Of a stretch of DNA of 64,000 bases, positions 1 through 8,074 are shown in pieces (the first letter of the stretch is position 1; each line of letters starts with the position of its first letter). The stretch comes from Halorubrum salinarum (GTDB taxonomy: Archaea; Halobacteriota; Halobacteria; Halobacteriales; Haloferacaceae), in assembly GCF_013267195.1 (NCBI RefSeq), contig NZ_CP053943.1, forward strand, positions 62,001 through 126,000, given 5' to 3'. A model generated the notes under the pieces. That model did not search any database. It was not told the origin of the DNA and worked only from the letters and a program-made list of their open reading frames with translations. A program made the position numbers and the translations under genes.

Positions 1-181
1 CTGTCAGGGTGAAATAGAGGGCGGTACTGTTCTGGTGGAGATCCGTGACCTCGCCAATACAACGGACGCCGTTGAGGGCAGGCGTGTCCTGGACGACCGA
101 TGCAATTCGGTCGTTCAGCTCTTGGACTGAAAGAACATTCCCGGACAGGGCATCATCTACCTCTCGTTCGGCATCAGCCAT
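1..181 (-). CDS. xseA: Exodeoxyribonuclease VII large subunit, N-terminal part (runs off window)
   Basis: The reverse complement of the first 181 bases is open from an ATG at 181 and begins MADAEREVDDAL, then LSVQELNDRIASVV and a stretch ending GEVTDLHQNSTALYFTL. This matches the N-terminal OB-fold (tRNA_anti-like) of XseA, which binds single-stranded DNA; the catalytic part lies outside the window. The family forms, with XseB, an exonuclease that degrades single-stranded DNA. Only about 60 residues are visible, so intactness cannot be judged. It is transcribed in the same direction as the TBP gene upstream. Confidence 0.8.
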   Translation of the reverse strand, partial: MADAEREVDDALSGNVLSVQELNDRIASVVQDTPALNGVRCIGEVTDLHQNSTALYFTLT

Positions 182-266
182 CGCACTAACTTAAGACGGA
201 GAGAGCAGATTCAAAAATGTACCCCTCAGTGCCAGTGTACCCTGCCAACTGTTCTGTGTCCTTGAA

Positions 267-827
267 TTACTCTAGTAACCCGAGATCAGTCAGCCGGTTT
301 TCGATCACTGTAAGCGCTTGTTCAGCATCGTCAAGCTGTTTTCCGCCCGTGATGACGAGCTTGCCACTCCCGAAGAGGAGTGCGACGACGTCTGGGTCGT
401 CAAGCCGGTAGACGAGCCCCGGGAACTGCTCTGGTTCGTATTCGATGTGTTCGAGACCTAGGCCGATCGCAATCGCATTCAAATTGAGTGTGTGGTCGAG
501 GTCCCCACTTGAGACAATATTTTGGATTTCGATATCTGGGGTGGTAGCGACATCGACACCCAATTCACGGAGTTCGTCGAAGACGTATTCCAACGCAGTC
601 GTCACATTGTCGACGCTTTTTGCACCCGTACAGACGACTTTCCCCGAGCGGAAAATGAGCGCTGCGGCTTTGGGATCGTGCATCCGATACACGAGTCCAG
701 GGAAGTTATCGGGGTCGTAGTCGGTGGCCCCTAAATCCTCAGAAAGTGTTTCGAGATCGAGTTCTTGACCGATATCGGACGACGCAACCACATTCTCGAC
801 TTGAATTGATTCGGCTGTGACACTCAT
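267..827 (-). CDS. tbp: TATA-box-binding protein (TBP)
   Basis: General archaeal transcription factor that binds the TATA box and recruits TFB and RNA polymerase. The 186-residue product is two direct repeats of the saddle fold: each has an (E/Q)FPGLVYR or NFPGLVYR segment followed by D(P)xxxALxFxSGKxVxTGxK, at about residues 40-75 and 130-165. The ATG at 827 (MSVTAESIQVENVV) fits the usual haloarchaeal N-terminus better than an in-frame ATG at 842, which would add five residues. Haloarchaea often carry several tbp and tfb copies, and a TFB gene lies at 13.7 kb. The copy here looks intact. Confidence 0.95.
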   Translation of the reverse strand: MSVTAESIQVENVVASSDIGQELDLETLSEDLGATDYDPDNFPGLVYRMHDPKAAALIFRSGKVVCTGAKSVDNVTTALEYVFDELRELGVDVATTPDIEIQNIVSSGDLDHTLNLNAIAIGLGLEHIEYEPEQFPGLVYRLDDPDVVALLFGSGKLVITGGKQLDDAEQALTVIENRLTDLGLLE

Positions 828-898
828 GGGAGTACCTTCCAATCACAACCCCCTTAAAACGGGGAGTGACTTCGAGCGTTGGTGTAGTTCCTTCCGAA

Positions 899-1071
899 TT
901 AGAGGTCGCGGGGCTGGACCGTCTTCCGGTCGTTGGCCTCGGCACGCTCTGCGGCGTCGTCGAGCAGTTCGGCGACCTCTTCGTTGAGGGCGTCGTAGAA
1001 ATCTGCCGAGACGTTGTGGTCCGAGAGTGCGTCCTTCACGGCTGCTTTGACGATGAGGTCAGAGATTCCAT
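899..1071 (-). pseudogene. DUF1931 histone-fold protein, start codon lost or frameshifted
   Basis: The minus strand encodes SDLIVKAAVKDALSD, then a segment rich in Asp/Glu/Ala and a C-terminus RKTVQPRDL, ending at TAA (899-901). This is the pattern of the roughly 54-residue haloarchaeal DUF1931 histone-fold proteins, which normally start with Met just before DLIVKAAVK. No in-frame ATG, GTG or TTG exists after the upstream TAG at 1088-1090; the frame reads GAT GGA ATC TCT GAC. An ATG at 1069-1071 is one base out of frame, so a single-base deletion between it and the DLIVK codons would explain the loss. A TATA box sits at the right distance. It could be a decayed gene, a sequencing error, or use a rare start. 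Confidence 0.7.
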
Positions 1072-1090
1072 CGCGGACTTCTCGTGTCTA

Positions 1091-1100
1091 TGTTATAAAG
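1091..1100 (-). promoter_or_regulatory. TATA box of the DUF1931 gene
   Basis: On the minus strand the sequence reads CTTTATAACA. Its centre is about 25-29 bases upstream of the expected translation start (1066-1071), the spacing expected for a leaderless haloarchaeal transcript. This supports the view that the gene was recently functional. Confidence 0.5.
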
Positions 1101-1253
1101 GTTCGAACTCTCGGTTTTGTCATTCTGTGTGTCAGCGAGTAACACAACAGGAAGATACGGAAAATCAATGCGCCAGTGTTGACCGTGGCGATAGCCGGCC
1201 CCATCTCAGACTTACGCCCACAGCTGGCGACAAGACGAATTATTCCTAGGGCA

Positions 1254-1277
1254 AATTATAAACTTAGCCCCGTCTAA
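1254..1277 (+). promoter_or_regulatory. TATA box and putative DtxR-family operator
   Basis: AAATTATAAA lies about 30 bases before the ATG at 1288, as for a leaderless promoter. Just downstream, TTAGCCCCGTCTAA (1264-1277) is a partial inverted repeat of the form TTAG-N6-CTAA. The same form recurs upstream of the multicopper oxidase operon and upstream of the second DtxR gene at 11 kb. The position between TATA box and start would let a bound repressor block initiation, so autoregulation is inferred. Confidence 0.55.
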
Positions 1278-1287
1278 TTTCTCTCTA

Positions 1288-1965
1288 ATGCTGAGCGCCA
1301 TCATGGAGGACTATCTCAAAGCAATCTATTACCTCCAGGACGAAACGGATGAACGGGTGCGGACCTCGACGCTCGCTGAGCATATGGATGTAGAACAACC
1401 GTCAGTCACCAGTATGGTGAAAAAATTGGCCGAGCGCGATTTTGTCCATTACGAACCCTACAAGGGCGTTGTACTCACAGACACTGGAGTTCCTGTCGCG
1501 CTCGAAATTATTCGCCACCATCGGCTCTTAGAACGATACCTGACGGAGCGCCTTGAGTACGATTGGGCTGAGGTACACGACGAAGCCGATCGCCTCGAAC
1601 ACCATATCAGTAGTCAATTTGCCGACAGAATTGCAGAGCAGTTAGGGAATCCGGCAGTTGACCCACATGGCGACCCGATTCCCACAGCGGATCTGGACGT
1701 TTCACCGCTACAATCCGGTGAAACCCTCGCTGATCAGCAGGTTGGCGACAAGGTTCGAATCGAACGGGTGCCAGACAATGACCCAGATCTACTCCGGTAC
1801 CTGTCTGAACACGGGATTACCCCAACAACTGTTGTCGAAATTGTTGAGACTACCTCATTTGGGATGGTGACGCTTGATCCCGATGGCACCGACGAACGAG
1901 TTGCACTCCCAGAAGAAGTGTCCCGATCCATATCCGCTCAAACGCTCACTGGGGCTTCAAACTAA
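1288..1965 (+). CDS. DtxR/MntR-family metal-dependent transcriptional regulator
   Basis: Predicted metal-sensing repressor. The 225-residue protein has an N-terminal winged helix (about residues 1-65, with EDYLKAIYYL and a recognition helix region QPSVTSMVKKLAERDFV), a dimerisation and metal-binding domain (about 66-140, with HHRLLERYL and EADRLEHHIS, whose His and Glu residues match the family's metal ligands), and a C-terminal FeoA/SH3-like domain from about residue 145. The start is the ATG 28-34 bases after the TATA box. It lies directly upstream of the multicopper oxidase/ZIP/halocyanin operon, whose promoter carries two copies of the same operator-like repeat. Whether it senses Mn, Fe or another metal cannot be read from the sequence. 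A paralogue is encoded at 10293-10997. Confidence 0.9.
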   Translation: MLSAIMEDYLKAIYYLQDETDERVRTSTLAEHMDVEQPSVTSMVKKLAERDFVHYEPYKGVVLTDTGVPVALEIIRHHRLLERYLTERLEYDWAEVHDEADRLEHHISSQFADRIAEQLGNPAVDPHGDPIPTADLDVSPLQSGETLADQQVGDKVRIERVPDNDPDLLRYLSEHGITPTTVVEIVETTSFGMVTLDPDGTDERVALPEEVSRSISAQTLTGASN

Positions 1966-1997
1966 ACTGATGATTCTCCATTAGCGAAGTGATTGGT

Positions 1998-2038
1998 TTA
2001 GACTCAATCTAAGTTTAGATAGGTCTAATTTATATATT
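1998..2038 (+). promoter_or_regulatory. Double operator-like inverted repeat plus TATA box
   Basis: Two inverted repeats, TTAGACTCAATCTAA (1998-2012) and TTAGATAGGTCTAA (2015-2028), stand side by side and are followed at once by TTTATATATT (2029-2038), the likely TATA box for the operon starting at 2094. The transcript would have a leader of roughly 30 bases with a GGAGGAG ribosome binding site at 2084-2090. The repeats share half-sites TTAGA/TCTAA with sites at 1264 and 11010. Binding by a DtxR-family regulator is inferred. Confidence 0.6.
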
Positions 2039-2093
2039 GGGTGGTACAATAGACGTGTATGGGTACGCGAAGGCTTGACCAGCGGAGGAGATC

Positions 2094-3353
2094 ATGCCAT
2101 CGATAGATTACAGTAGCGCAGCAGACGTCACAGAACGCCTCGAGCAGCAACTGGTTGAATCACTCACCGGTGATACGAGTGTCAGTCGCCGCACAGTCCT
2201 TGGCGGTCTTGGTGTTGCCGGGAGTGCAGCAGTCGGACTCGGTAGTTCTCGGGCAAGTGCCTCATCCGATCATGACGATGAGGATGAACACGGTAACTTC
2301 GGTGCGGTGGGTGAATACCGAGATTTGGATTTCGACCCTCACGAGTTCCTCACCGCGTTCAATACCGGAGAGAGCGGACAGGATAACGTTCCCCAACAGG
2401 TCTACGAAGAGGACGGCCAAACCGTACGGGAATTCGAGTTTACTGCCGTCGACACGACGATCACGATTGCGCCGGGTGTCGAGTTTCAAGCGTGGGCGTA
2501 CAACGGCCAGGTACCGGGCCCGACGATCCGCGCCGTCGAAGGTGACCTGATCCGCGTGAAGTTCACCAATCTGGGACGACACGCACACACGATTCATCCA
2601 CACCTGAAGAACCTCAACCCGCGAATGGACGGGATTCCCCAGAATGGACCGGGCGTCCTCGATACGGGTGAGTCGTTCACCTACGAGTGGATCGCCCAGC
2701 CCGCCGGTACTCACTTCTATCACTGTCACTCGCTTCCACTGAAAGAACACATCCACCGTGGACTCTACGGCACGATCATTGTCGATCCGGACCCCGAACG
2801 CGTCAGGGAGAATCCACGCGACTACGTCAACTACCCTGGCCCAATTACCGACGACATGCGGACGCGGTTCGTCGAAGAGGCGAAGAGCCGGAACCACGAG
2901 TACGCCGAAAACGACGCCGTCAACGAGATGGTCATGGTGATGAATTCGTTCGACACCAACTTCGACGGCGGGAACGAGGTCTACGCGGCGAACACACGGG
3001 CGTTCGCATACGGGATCGGTAGTACCGACGGCACCGGCAACTGGACGGCGGGCGAGACGAAGCGTCCCATCCAGATCGACAAGAACGAACGGCAACGCGT
3101 CTATCTCTCCAATGCGACTGAGTTCGACCTCATCAACTCGTTCCACACGCACTCGCAGTTCTTCGATTACTATGACCACGGGACGACGCTGACACCGACG
3201 CGCAAGACCGTGGACACGATCATGCAGACGCAGGCGCAACGCGGTATCATCGAGCTCGACTACTCGGATCACGAACCCGGGCTGTACATGTTCCACGCCC
3301 ACCAGTCCGAGTTCGCCGAACTCGGCTGGATGAGCTTCTTTGAGGTGATCTAA
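2094..3353 (+). CDS. Two-domain multicopper oxidase (NirK-like arrangement), Tat-exported
   Basis: Predicted extracytoplasmic copper enzyme. The 419-residue product has a Tat signal (SRRTVLGGLGVAGSAAVG, about residues 31-55), an acidic His-containing linker and two cupredoxin domains. Domain 1 has RHAHTIHPH (His163, 165, 168, 170) and THFYHCHSLPLKEHIH (His207, His210, Cys211, His212), supplying a type 1 site and part of a trinuclear site. Domain 2 has NSFHTHSQF (His351, 353) and YMFHAHQSEF (His401, 403), where the usual HCH reads HAH, so domain 2 lacks the type 1 cysteine. That pattern resembles two-domain oxidases with type 1 copper only in domain 1, and nitrite reductases. It starts with a good ribosome binding site (GGAGGAG) and is followed after one base by the ZIP gene. 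Substrate is unknown; Cu(I) or Mn(II) oxidation is possible. Confidence 0.85.
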   Translation: MPSIDYSSAADVTERLEQQLVESLTGDTSVSRRTVLGGLGVAGSAAVGLGSSRASASSDHDDEDEHGNFGAVGEYRDLDFDPHEFLTAFNTGESGQDNVPQQVYEEDGQTVREFEFTAVDTTITIAPGVEFQAWAYNGQVPGPTIRAVEGDLIRVKFTNLGRHAHTIHPHLKNLNPRMDGIPQNGPGVLDTGESFTYEWIAQPAGTHFYHCHSLPLKEHIHRGLYGTIIVDPDPERVRENPRDYVNYPGPITDDMRTRFVEEAKSRNHEYAENDAVNEMVMVMNSFDTNFDGGNEVYAANTRAFAYGIGSTDGTGNWTAGETKRPIQIDKNERQRVYLSNATEFDLINSFHTHSQFFDYYDHGTTLTPTRKTVDTIMQTQAQRGIIELDYSDHEPGLYMFHAHQSEFAELGWMSFFEVI

Positions 3354-3354
3354 C

Positions 3355-4611
3355 ATGGCGGATAAGACACAAAAACCGACGCCAGACGGTGGTGTATCTA
3401 CTGAAAACGAGGTCACACAGCCGCTCGGACTACCGCGATGGGTCAGCGCGATACTCCCGATCGTGTTGCTCGTGCTCGTCTTGGGTGTGTTCGCGTTCAC
3501 GTCACCACTCGCGAGTATTCAGAGCCAGAGTGGTGAACCGCTTCCCGACGTGACGATCACGCACACGACGCTTCCGAGCGACGAAACGGTCGTGTTACAT
3601 GTAACGAACAACGGGCCCGATTCCGTGACGATAGCACAGGTCCTCGTCGATGAGGCCTACTGGAATTTTCAGGTAGAAGGAGCTGGTGGCGACCAAACGC
3701 TCGCCCCAATGGAAAGCGCACAGATCGTGATCCCGTATCACTGGAATCCGGGGTGGGATCTCAACGTCGCCCTCGTACTCTCTGACGGAGCGACATTCGA
3801 GAATACGATCGTCGCTCCGAGTCAGGCACCCGGATTCAGCCTCAGTCTGCTCTGGACGCTTGCAGTCATCGGGCTGTTCGTCGGTGTGATCCCGGTCGCA
3901 TTAGGGATGCTGTGGTTCCCCTACATCAAGACGATGAGCGATCGATGGCTGCACGCCGTGCTCTTGTTCGCGGCCGGCGTCCTCGGTTTCTTGGCGTTCG
4001 ACGCCGGATTCGAGGCGTTCGAACTCGCTCAACGAGTTCCGGGCGCGTACGAGGGCAACCTCTTGGTCGTCTTCGGGATCCTCGGCGCGCTCACTCTCGT
4101 TCAGGCAATCAGCGCGTGGCGCAAAGGCCGTGTCGCCGCCGGTGACAGTCGGGCGAGTAGCGGTCTCTGGATCGCCTATCTGGTCGCGGTCGGGATCGGC
4201 CTGCACAACCTCGCGGAAGGACTGGCGATCGGGAGTTCGTTCGCACTCGGACGTGTGTCGCTCGGCGCGTTCCTCGTGATCGGGTTCATGCTCCACAACG
4301 TGACGGAAGGCCCGGCCGTCGTTGCACCGGTCGCCCGCGGAGAGCGCCCGTCGTTCAGACACTTCGCCGCGCTCGGCGTCATCGCCGGTTCCCCCGTCAT
4401 CCTCGGCGGGTGGATCGGTAGTCTCGCGTACTCACCGACGATCGGTGCCTTCTTCCTCGCGATCGGGGTTGGTGCGATCCTACAGGTCAACTGGGAGATC
4501 GCGGGTATGGTTCGGGATGCAGGCGGTCGGGTGGCCAGCGCCACGAACCTGCTCGCGTTCCTGCTCGGCCTCGGCGTGATGTACGTGACCGACCTCTTCG
4601 TAGTGCTCTAA
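3355..4611 (+). CDS. ZIP-family metal transporter with extra N-terminal extracytoplasmic domain
   Basis: Membrane protein of 418 residues. A transmembrane anchor at about residues 33-52 is followed by an outside domain of about 100 residues (DVTITHTTLPSDETVVLHV onward, beta-rich and possibly cupredoxin-like) and then seven or eight membrane segments. The ZIP signatures are GLHNLAEGLAIG (His284) and MLHNVTEGPAV (His314), the conserved metal-site helices of the family. ZIP proteins usually import Zn, Fe or Mn. The gene begins one base after the oxidase stop and is followed by a halocyanin gene, so oxidase, transporter and blue copper protein are probably one operon. The N-terminal domain is an unusual addition to a ZIP protein. 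Confidence 0.85.
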   Translation: MADKTQKPTPDGGVSTENEVTQPLGLPRWVSAILPIVLLVLVLGVFAFTSPLASIQSQSGEPLPDVTITHTTLPSDETVVLHVTNNGPDSVTIAQVLVDEAYWNFQVEGAGGDQTLAPMESAQIVIPYHWNPGWDLNVALVLSDGATFENTIVAPSQAPGFSLSLLWTLAVIGLFVGVIPVALGMLWFPYIKTMSDRWLHAVLLFAAGVLGFLAFDAGFEAFELAQRVPGAYEGNLLVVFGILGALTLVQAISAWRKGRVAAGDSRASSGLWIAYLVAVGIGLHNLAEGLAIGSSFALGRVSLGAFLVIGFMLHNVTEGPAVVAPVARGERPSFRHFAALGVIAGSPVILGGWIGSLAYSPTIGAFFLAIGVGAILQVNWEIAGMVRDAGGRVASATNLLAFLLGLGVMYVTDLFVVL

Positions 4612-4635
4612 TCGGCACCACCCATCTCTGTGTCA

Positions 4636-5058
4636 ATGTCACCCGAATTCTACGATCGGCGAACGGTGTTGCGACTCAGCACTGCCACCCTAGCGATGCT
4701 TAGCACGGCTGGGTGTCTGGGCGGACAGTCCTCGGCGGCCCAGACCGTCACGATGCCCGGCGACCTCAGATTTGAGCCGAAGATCGCGACGATCGAACCT
4801 AGCGAGACGGTTACGTGGACGAACGAGAGTGACATCGATCACACGGTCACAGCGTATGAAGACGAGATTCCAGACGAAGCCGCGTACTTCGCAAGTGGTG
4901 GCTTTGAATCAGAGCGGGCTGCGAGGAATCGGGTCACCGAGGGGCTCATCGCTCCGGGTGAAAATTACGAGTATACGTTTGAGGAACCAGGCACGTACAG
5001 GTACTTTTGTATCCCACACGAGGGGTCTGGAATGATCGGGACAGTTCGGGTAAAGTAA
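4636..5058 (+). CDS. Halocyanin-type blue copper lipoprotein
   Basis: Small electron carrier of about 140 residues with twin arginines (DRRTVLRLS), a hydrophobic stretch and a lipobox ending TAGCLGG, so it is probably exported and lipid-anchored outside the membrane. The cupredoxin core shows the first copper His in IDHTVTAYE and the C-terminal cluster YFCIPHEGSGMIG, giving Cys, His and Met ligands. ATG at 4636 is preferred; an in-frame GTG at 4630 adds two residues. It is the third gene of the oxidase/ZIP operon and may pass electrons to or from the oxidase. It is clearly related to the halocyanin at 35335, sharing PDEAxYFASGG and GDLRFxP segments. Confidence 0.9.
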   Translation: MSPEFYDRRTVLRLSTATLAMLSTAGCLGGQSSAAQTVTMPGDLRFEPKIATIEPSETVTWTNESDIDHTVTAYEDEIPDEAAYFASGGFESERAARNRVTEGLIAPGENYEYTFEEPGTYRYFCIPHEGSGMIGTVRVK

Positions 5059-5268
5059 TCGAAGAATCAAGTTCTCGTTACGGCGAAGGGTCACGTGATC
5101 GTGGGCCCACTCGCTATCGTAACGAGGAGACGATGATGAGCCCAATGAATACCACTGGTGATGTGGTCAGCGTCGGTCTCATCGTGTATTGAGTCCGTAC
5201 GCATCTCCTCGGGTTCAAACACGGCGAGTATCGAGCAATCCAGACTTTGGTCCGGGGGATGGGACGAA

Positions 5269-5353
5269 TTAACGGTTGAGTTAATAATCCAATACAGTTA
5301 TTTTATTAGAGATTATCATAATATGGGGTTTTAATAGCAGCTGATTTAATAAG
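5269..5353 (+). promoter_or_regulatory. AT-rich promoter region with inverted repeat before the Zn/Cd ATPase operon
   Basis: The 318-base gap between 5059 and 5376 holds no convincing gene. Its 3' part is strongly AT-rich and includes the inverted repeat TTAACGGTTGAGTTAA (5269-5284) and a likely TATA box TTTAATAAG (5345-5353), about 24-32 bases before the ATG at 5377. The repeat is a candidate operator; the cognate regulator is unknown and no regulator gene is adjacent in this operon. Confidence 0.45.
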
Positions 5354-5376
5354 TCTGTAGTAGCTAGCAGTACGTA

Positions 5377-8052
5377 ATGACCTCACCTAACGAGGAATCC
5401 CACGACGGAAGTGGTGAACTACCGGATCATACCCACAACCACGGAGAGGATTCTCACAAGCAGGGTCATACACATGACCATGATCACGAGCACATCCAGC
5501 ACACAGGACAAGATGGTGATGACGTTACCTCATCGATAGACCAGGGAGACGTTGCACAATTCTCCGTCCCGGAGATGGATTGCCCGTCCTGTGCAAAAAA
5601 GGTCGAAAACAGCGTCGAAAAACTGGACGGAATCCAGAGCGTCGACCCGCAAGTGGCAACAGGGACATTGACCGTTTCGTACGACGACGAGCAAACGAGT
5701 GCCACCGCGATCGAAGATCGGGTTGAAAAGGCCGGATACACCGTGGAGAACACCGGCGAGGTCACCTCGAAATTCACGGTTTCAGAAATGGATTGTCCGT
5801 CGTGTGCGGGCAAAATCGAAAACGCTCTTGACAGAGTCGGTGGAGTGACCACTTACGAGACGAAGCCGACGACCGGAACCGTCGTTGTCACGTACGATTC
5901 GTCGAGGGCTGGGGAAGCTGACGTCATCGACGCGATCGAAAGCGCTGGGTATGAGGTCACGGATACGACAGGCGACAAATCAGAACGTCAGGAAGCGGGC
6001 GGAGGGCGCGAGAGTATCTGGACGAGTTCGCGCGCACTCAAGACGTGGGTGAGCGGTGGATTCGTCGCCCTCGGCTTACTCTTCGAATTCTTCTTGACCG
6101 GCCAGAATGTACAGATTGCAGGTCTTTTTGGTACGGAGCTACTGGTTGCCGACGTCCTGTTCCTGATTGCTGTAGCCACCGGCGGCCAGGAAATCCTTCG
6201 CAACGGCTACTACTCGGCGCGAAATCTGAACCTCGATATCGACTTCCTGATGTCGGTGGCTATCCTCGGAGCACTCGTTGCGAGCCTCGCATTCGGCGAG
6301 GCACTCTACTTCGAGGCCGCCACCCTCGCGTTCCTGTTCAGCATCGCGGAACTGCTGGAGCGGTACTCGATGGACCGTGCCCGAAACTCCCTCCGCGAGC
6401 TAATGGATCTCTCACCGGATGAAGCGACCGTCAAGCGGAACGGGAGCACGGAGACGATTCCCGTCGACGAGGTCGCAGTTGGTGACATCGTCGTCGTCAA
6501 GCCAGGGGAGAAAATCCCGATGGACGGAAGCGTCGTCGACGGTGAAAGCGCCGTCAACCAGGCACCTATCACGGGTGAAAGCGTCCCTGTCGACAAGACG
6601 ACTGGCGACGAAGTGTACGCCGGCACCATCAACGAGGAGGGGTATCTCGAGGTGGAGGTCACCTCCGAGGCCGGCGATAACACGCTCTCCCGAATCGTGG
6701 AGATGGTCGAAGATGCACAGTCGAATAAGACAGAGCGCGAGCAGTTCGTCGAGCGCTTCTCGACGTACTACACGCCAGTGGTCGTCGTCTTCGCTATCCT
6801 GACGACACTAGCAAGCCCGTACATCCTCGGCACAACCTGGTCCACGGCCGTCGTCTACGGGCTGACCTTACTGGTCCTGGCCTGCCCGTGTGCGTTTGTC
6901 ATCTCGACGCCCGTCTCGGTGGTGTCGGGAATTACGAGCGCCGCGAAGAACGGCGTCCTGATCAAAGGCGGCAATCACCTCGAAGCGATGGGAGCCGTCG
7001 ACGTCGTCGCGTTCGACAAGACGGGAACCCTCACCAAAGGTGAACTCACCGTCACCGACGTCGTTCCCTTGAACGGGAACTCGGAGGAGGACGTGCTCCG
7101 GTGTGCACGCGGGCTCGAGCAACGGAGTGAACACCCCATCGGCGAGGCAATCGTCGCCGAAGCCGGCAGCGCAGGGGTTGCCGAGCGCGAGGTTGATGAC
7201 TTCGAGAGCATCACCGGAAAGGGTGTTCGCGCCGATCTCGACGGGACTCCTCACTTCGCAGGCAAGCCGGGTCTGTTTGAGGAGTTAGAGTTCGACCTGT
7301 CGCACGTTCACGCGACGACCGAGGGTGGCGTCGTGACGCAGACAGCCCGACAGATGTGTGACCGGAACAACTGTCTCGATCTCCTCGAAGAGACCGTTCC
7401 CGAACTCCAAGCAGAAGGCAAGACCGTCGTTCTCGTTGGGACCGAAGACGAACTCGAAGGCGTCATCGCGGTTGCCGACGAGATTCGGCCGGAAGCGAAG
7501 CGAACGGTGGCGCGACTGAAGCAGCTCGGTGTTGCCCGAACGGTGATGCTGACGGGTGACAACGAGCGGACTGCCCGCGCGATCGCCGAGCAGGTCGGCG
7601 TCGACGAGTACCAGGCCGAATTACTCCCCGAGGACAAGGTGACGGCGATCGAGGAGCTCGTCGACGAGTACGACGGCGTTGCGATGGTCGGTGACGGCAT
7701 CAACGACGCCCCGGCACTCGCGACGGCGACGGTGGGCGTTGCGATGGGCGCGGCCGGGACGGACACCGCGTTAGAGACGGCCGACATCGCCCTGATGGGC
7801 GACGACCTCGCGAAGCTCCCGTACCTCTACGAACTCGCGAACGACGCGAACGGCGTCATCCGACAGAACATCTGGGCGAGTCTCGGAGTGAAGGCTGGAC
7901 TGGCGCTCGCGGTCCCCTTCGGATACGTTCCGATCTGGCTCGCCGTCCTCGCCGGAGACGCCGGCATGACGACCGCGGTGACCGGAAACGCGATGCGACT
8001 CTCGCGGATCCGTCCTGCGACTGACGATAGAGACGCGGTGGCCGACAGCTAA
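5377..8052 (+). CDS. P1B-type heavy-metal ATPase, probable Zn/Cd exporter
   Basis: ATP-driven metal efflux pump of 891 residues. A His-rich N-terminus (about residues 9-45) precedes two HMA domains with MDCPSCA motifs (Cys69/72 and Cys140/143). The membrane and catalytic core has TGES, a CPC motif in TM6 (Cys503-Pro-Cys505, followed by AFVISTPVS), the phosphorylated Asp547 in DKTGTLT, an HP locus motif (SEHPIGEA) and GDGINDAPAL. The ISTP context after CPC and the final membrane segment LAGDAGMTTAVTGNAMRL fit the ZntA/CadA (Zn2+, Cd2+, Pb2+) group rather than copper pumps. An insertion of about 40 residues containing HVHA and CDRNNC lies in the nucleotide-binding region. A CDF transporter follows 22 bases downstream. 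Confidence 0.92.
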   Translation: MTSPNEESHDGSGELPDHTHNHGEDSHKQGHTHDHDHEHIQHTGQDGDDVTSSIDQGDVAQFSVPEMDCPSCAKKVENSVEKLDGIQSVDPQVATGTLTVSYDDEQTSATAIEDRVEKAGYTVENTGEVTSKFTVSEMDCPSCAGKIENALDRVGGVTTYETKPTTGTVVVTYDSSRAGEADVIDAIESAGYEVTDTTGDKSERQEAGGGRESIWTSSRALKTWVSGGFVALGLLFEFFLTGQNVQIAGLFGTELLVADVLFLIAVATGGQEILRNGYYSARNLNLDIDFLMSVAILGALVASLAFGEALYFEAATLAFLFSIAELLERYSMDRARNSLRELMDLSPDEATVKRNGSTETIPVDEVAVGDIVVVKPGEKIPMDGSVVDGESAVNQAPITGESVPVDKTTGDEVYAGTINEEGYLEVEVTSEAGDNTLSRIVEMVEDAQSNKTEREQFVERFSTYYTPVVVVFAILTTLASPYILGTTWSTAVVYGLTLLVLACPCAFVISTPVSVVSGITSAAKNGVLIKGGNHLEAMGAVDVVAFDKTGTLTKGELTVTDVVPLNGNSEEDVLRCARGLEQRSEHPIGEAIVAEAGSAGVAEREVDDFESITGKGVRADLDGTPHFAGKPGLFEELEFDLSHVHATTEGGVVTQTARQMCDRNNCLDLLEETVPELQAEGKTVVLVGTEDELEGVIAVADEIRPEAKRTVARLKQLGVARTVMLTGDNERTARAIAEQVGVDEYQAELLPEDKVTAIEELVDEYDGVAMVGDGINDAPALATATVGVAMGAAGTDTALETADIALMGDDLAKLPYLYELANDANGVIRQNIWASLGVKAGLALAVPFGYVPIWLAVLAGDAGMTTAVTGNAMRLSRIRPATDDRDAVADS

Positions 8053-8074
8053 CCACTCTTCACTGGTCGAGACG

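Noticed and set aside
866-1249. A 127-codon plus-strand frame after the TBP gene
   Set aside because: The DNA is better explained by the DUF1931 remnant on the minus strand; the plus frame is Cys/Val-rich and lacks support.
2262-3500. A 412-codon open frame on the minus strand opposite the multicopper oxidase
   Set aside because: It is antisense to a gene with clear copper motifs; its Val/Arg/Asp-rich translation is typical of shadow frames in GC-rich haloarchaeal genes.
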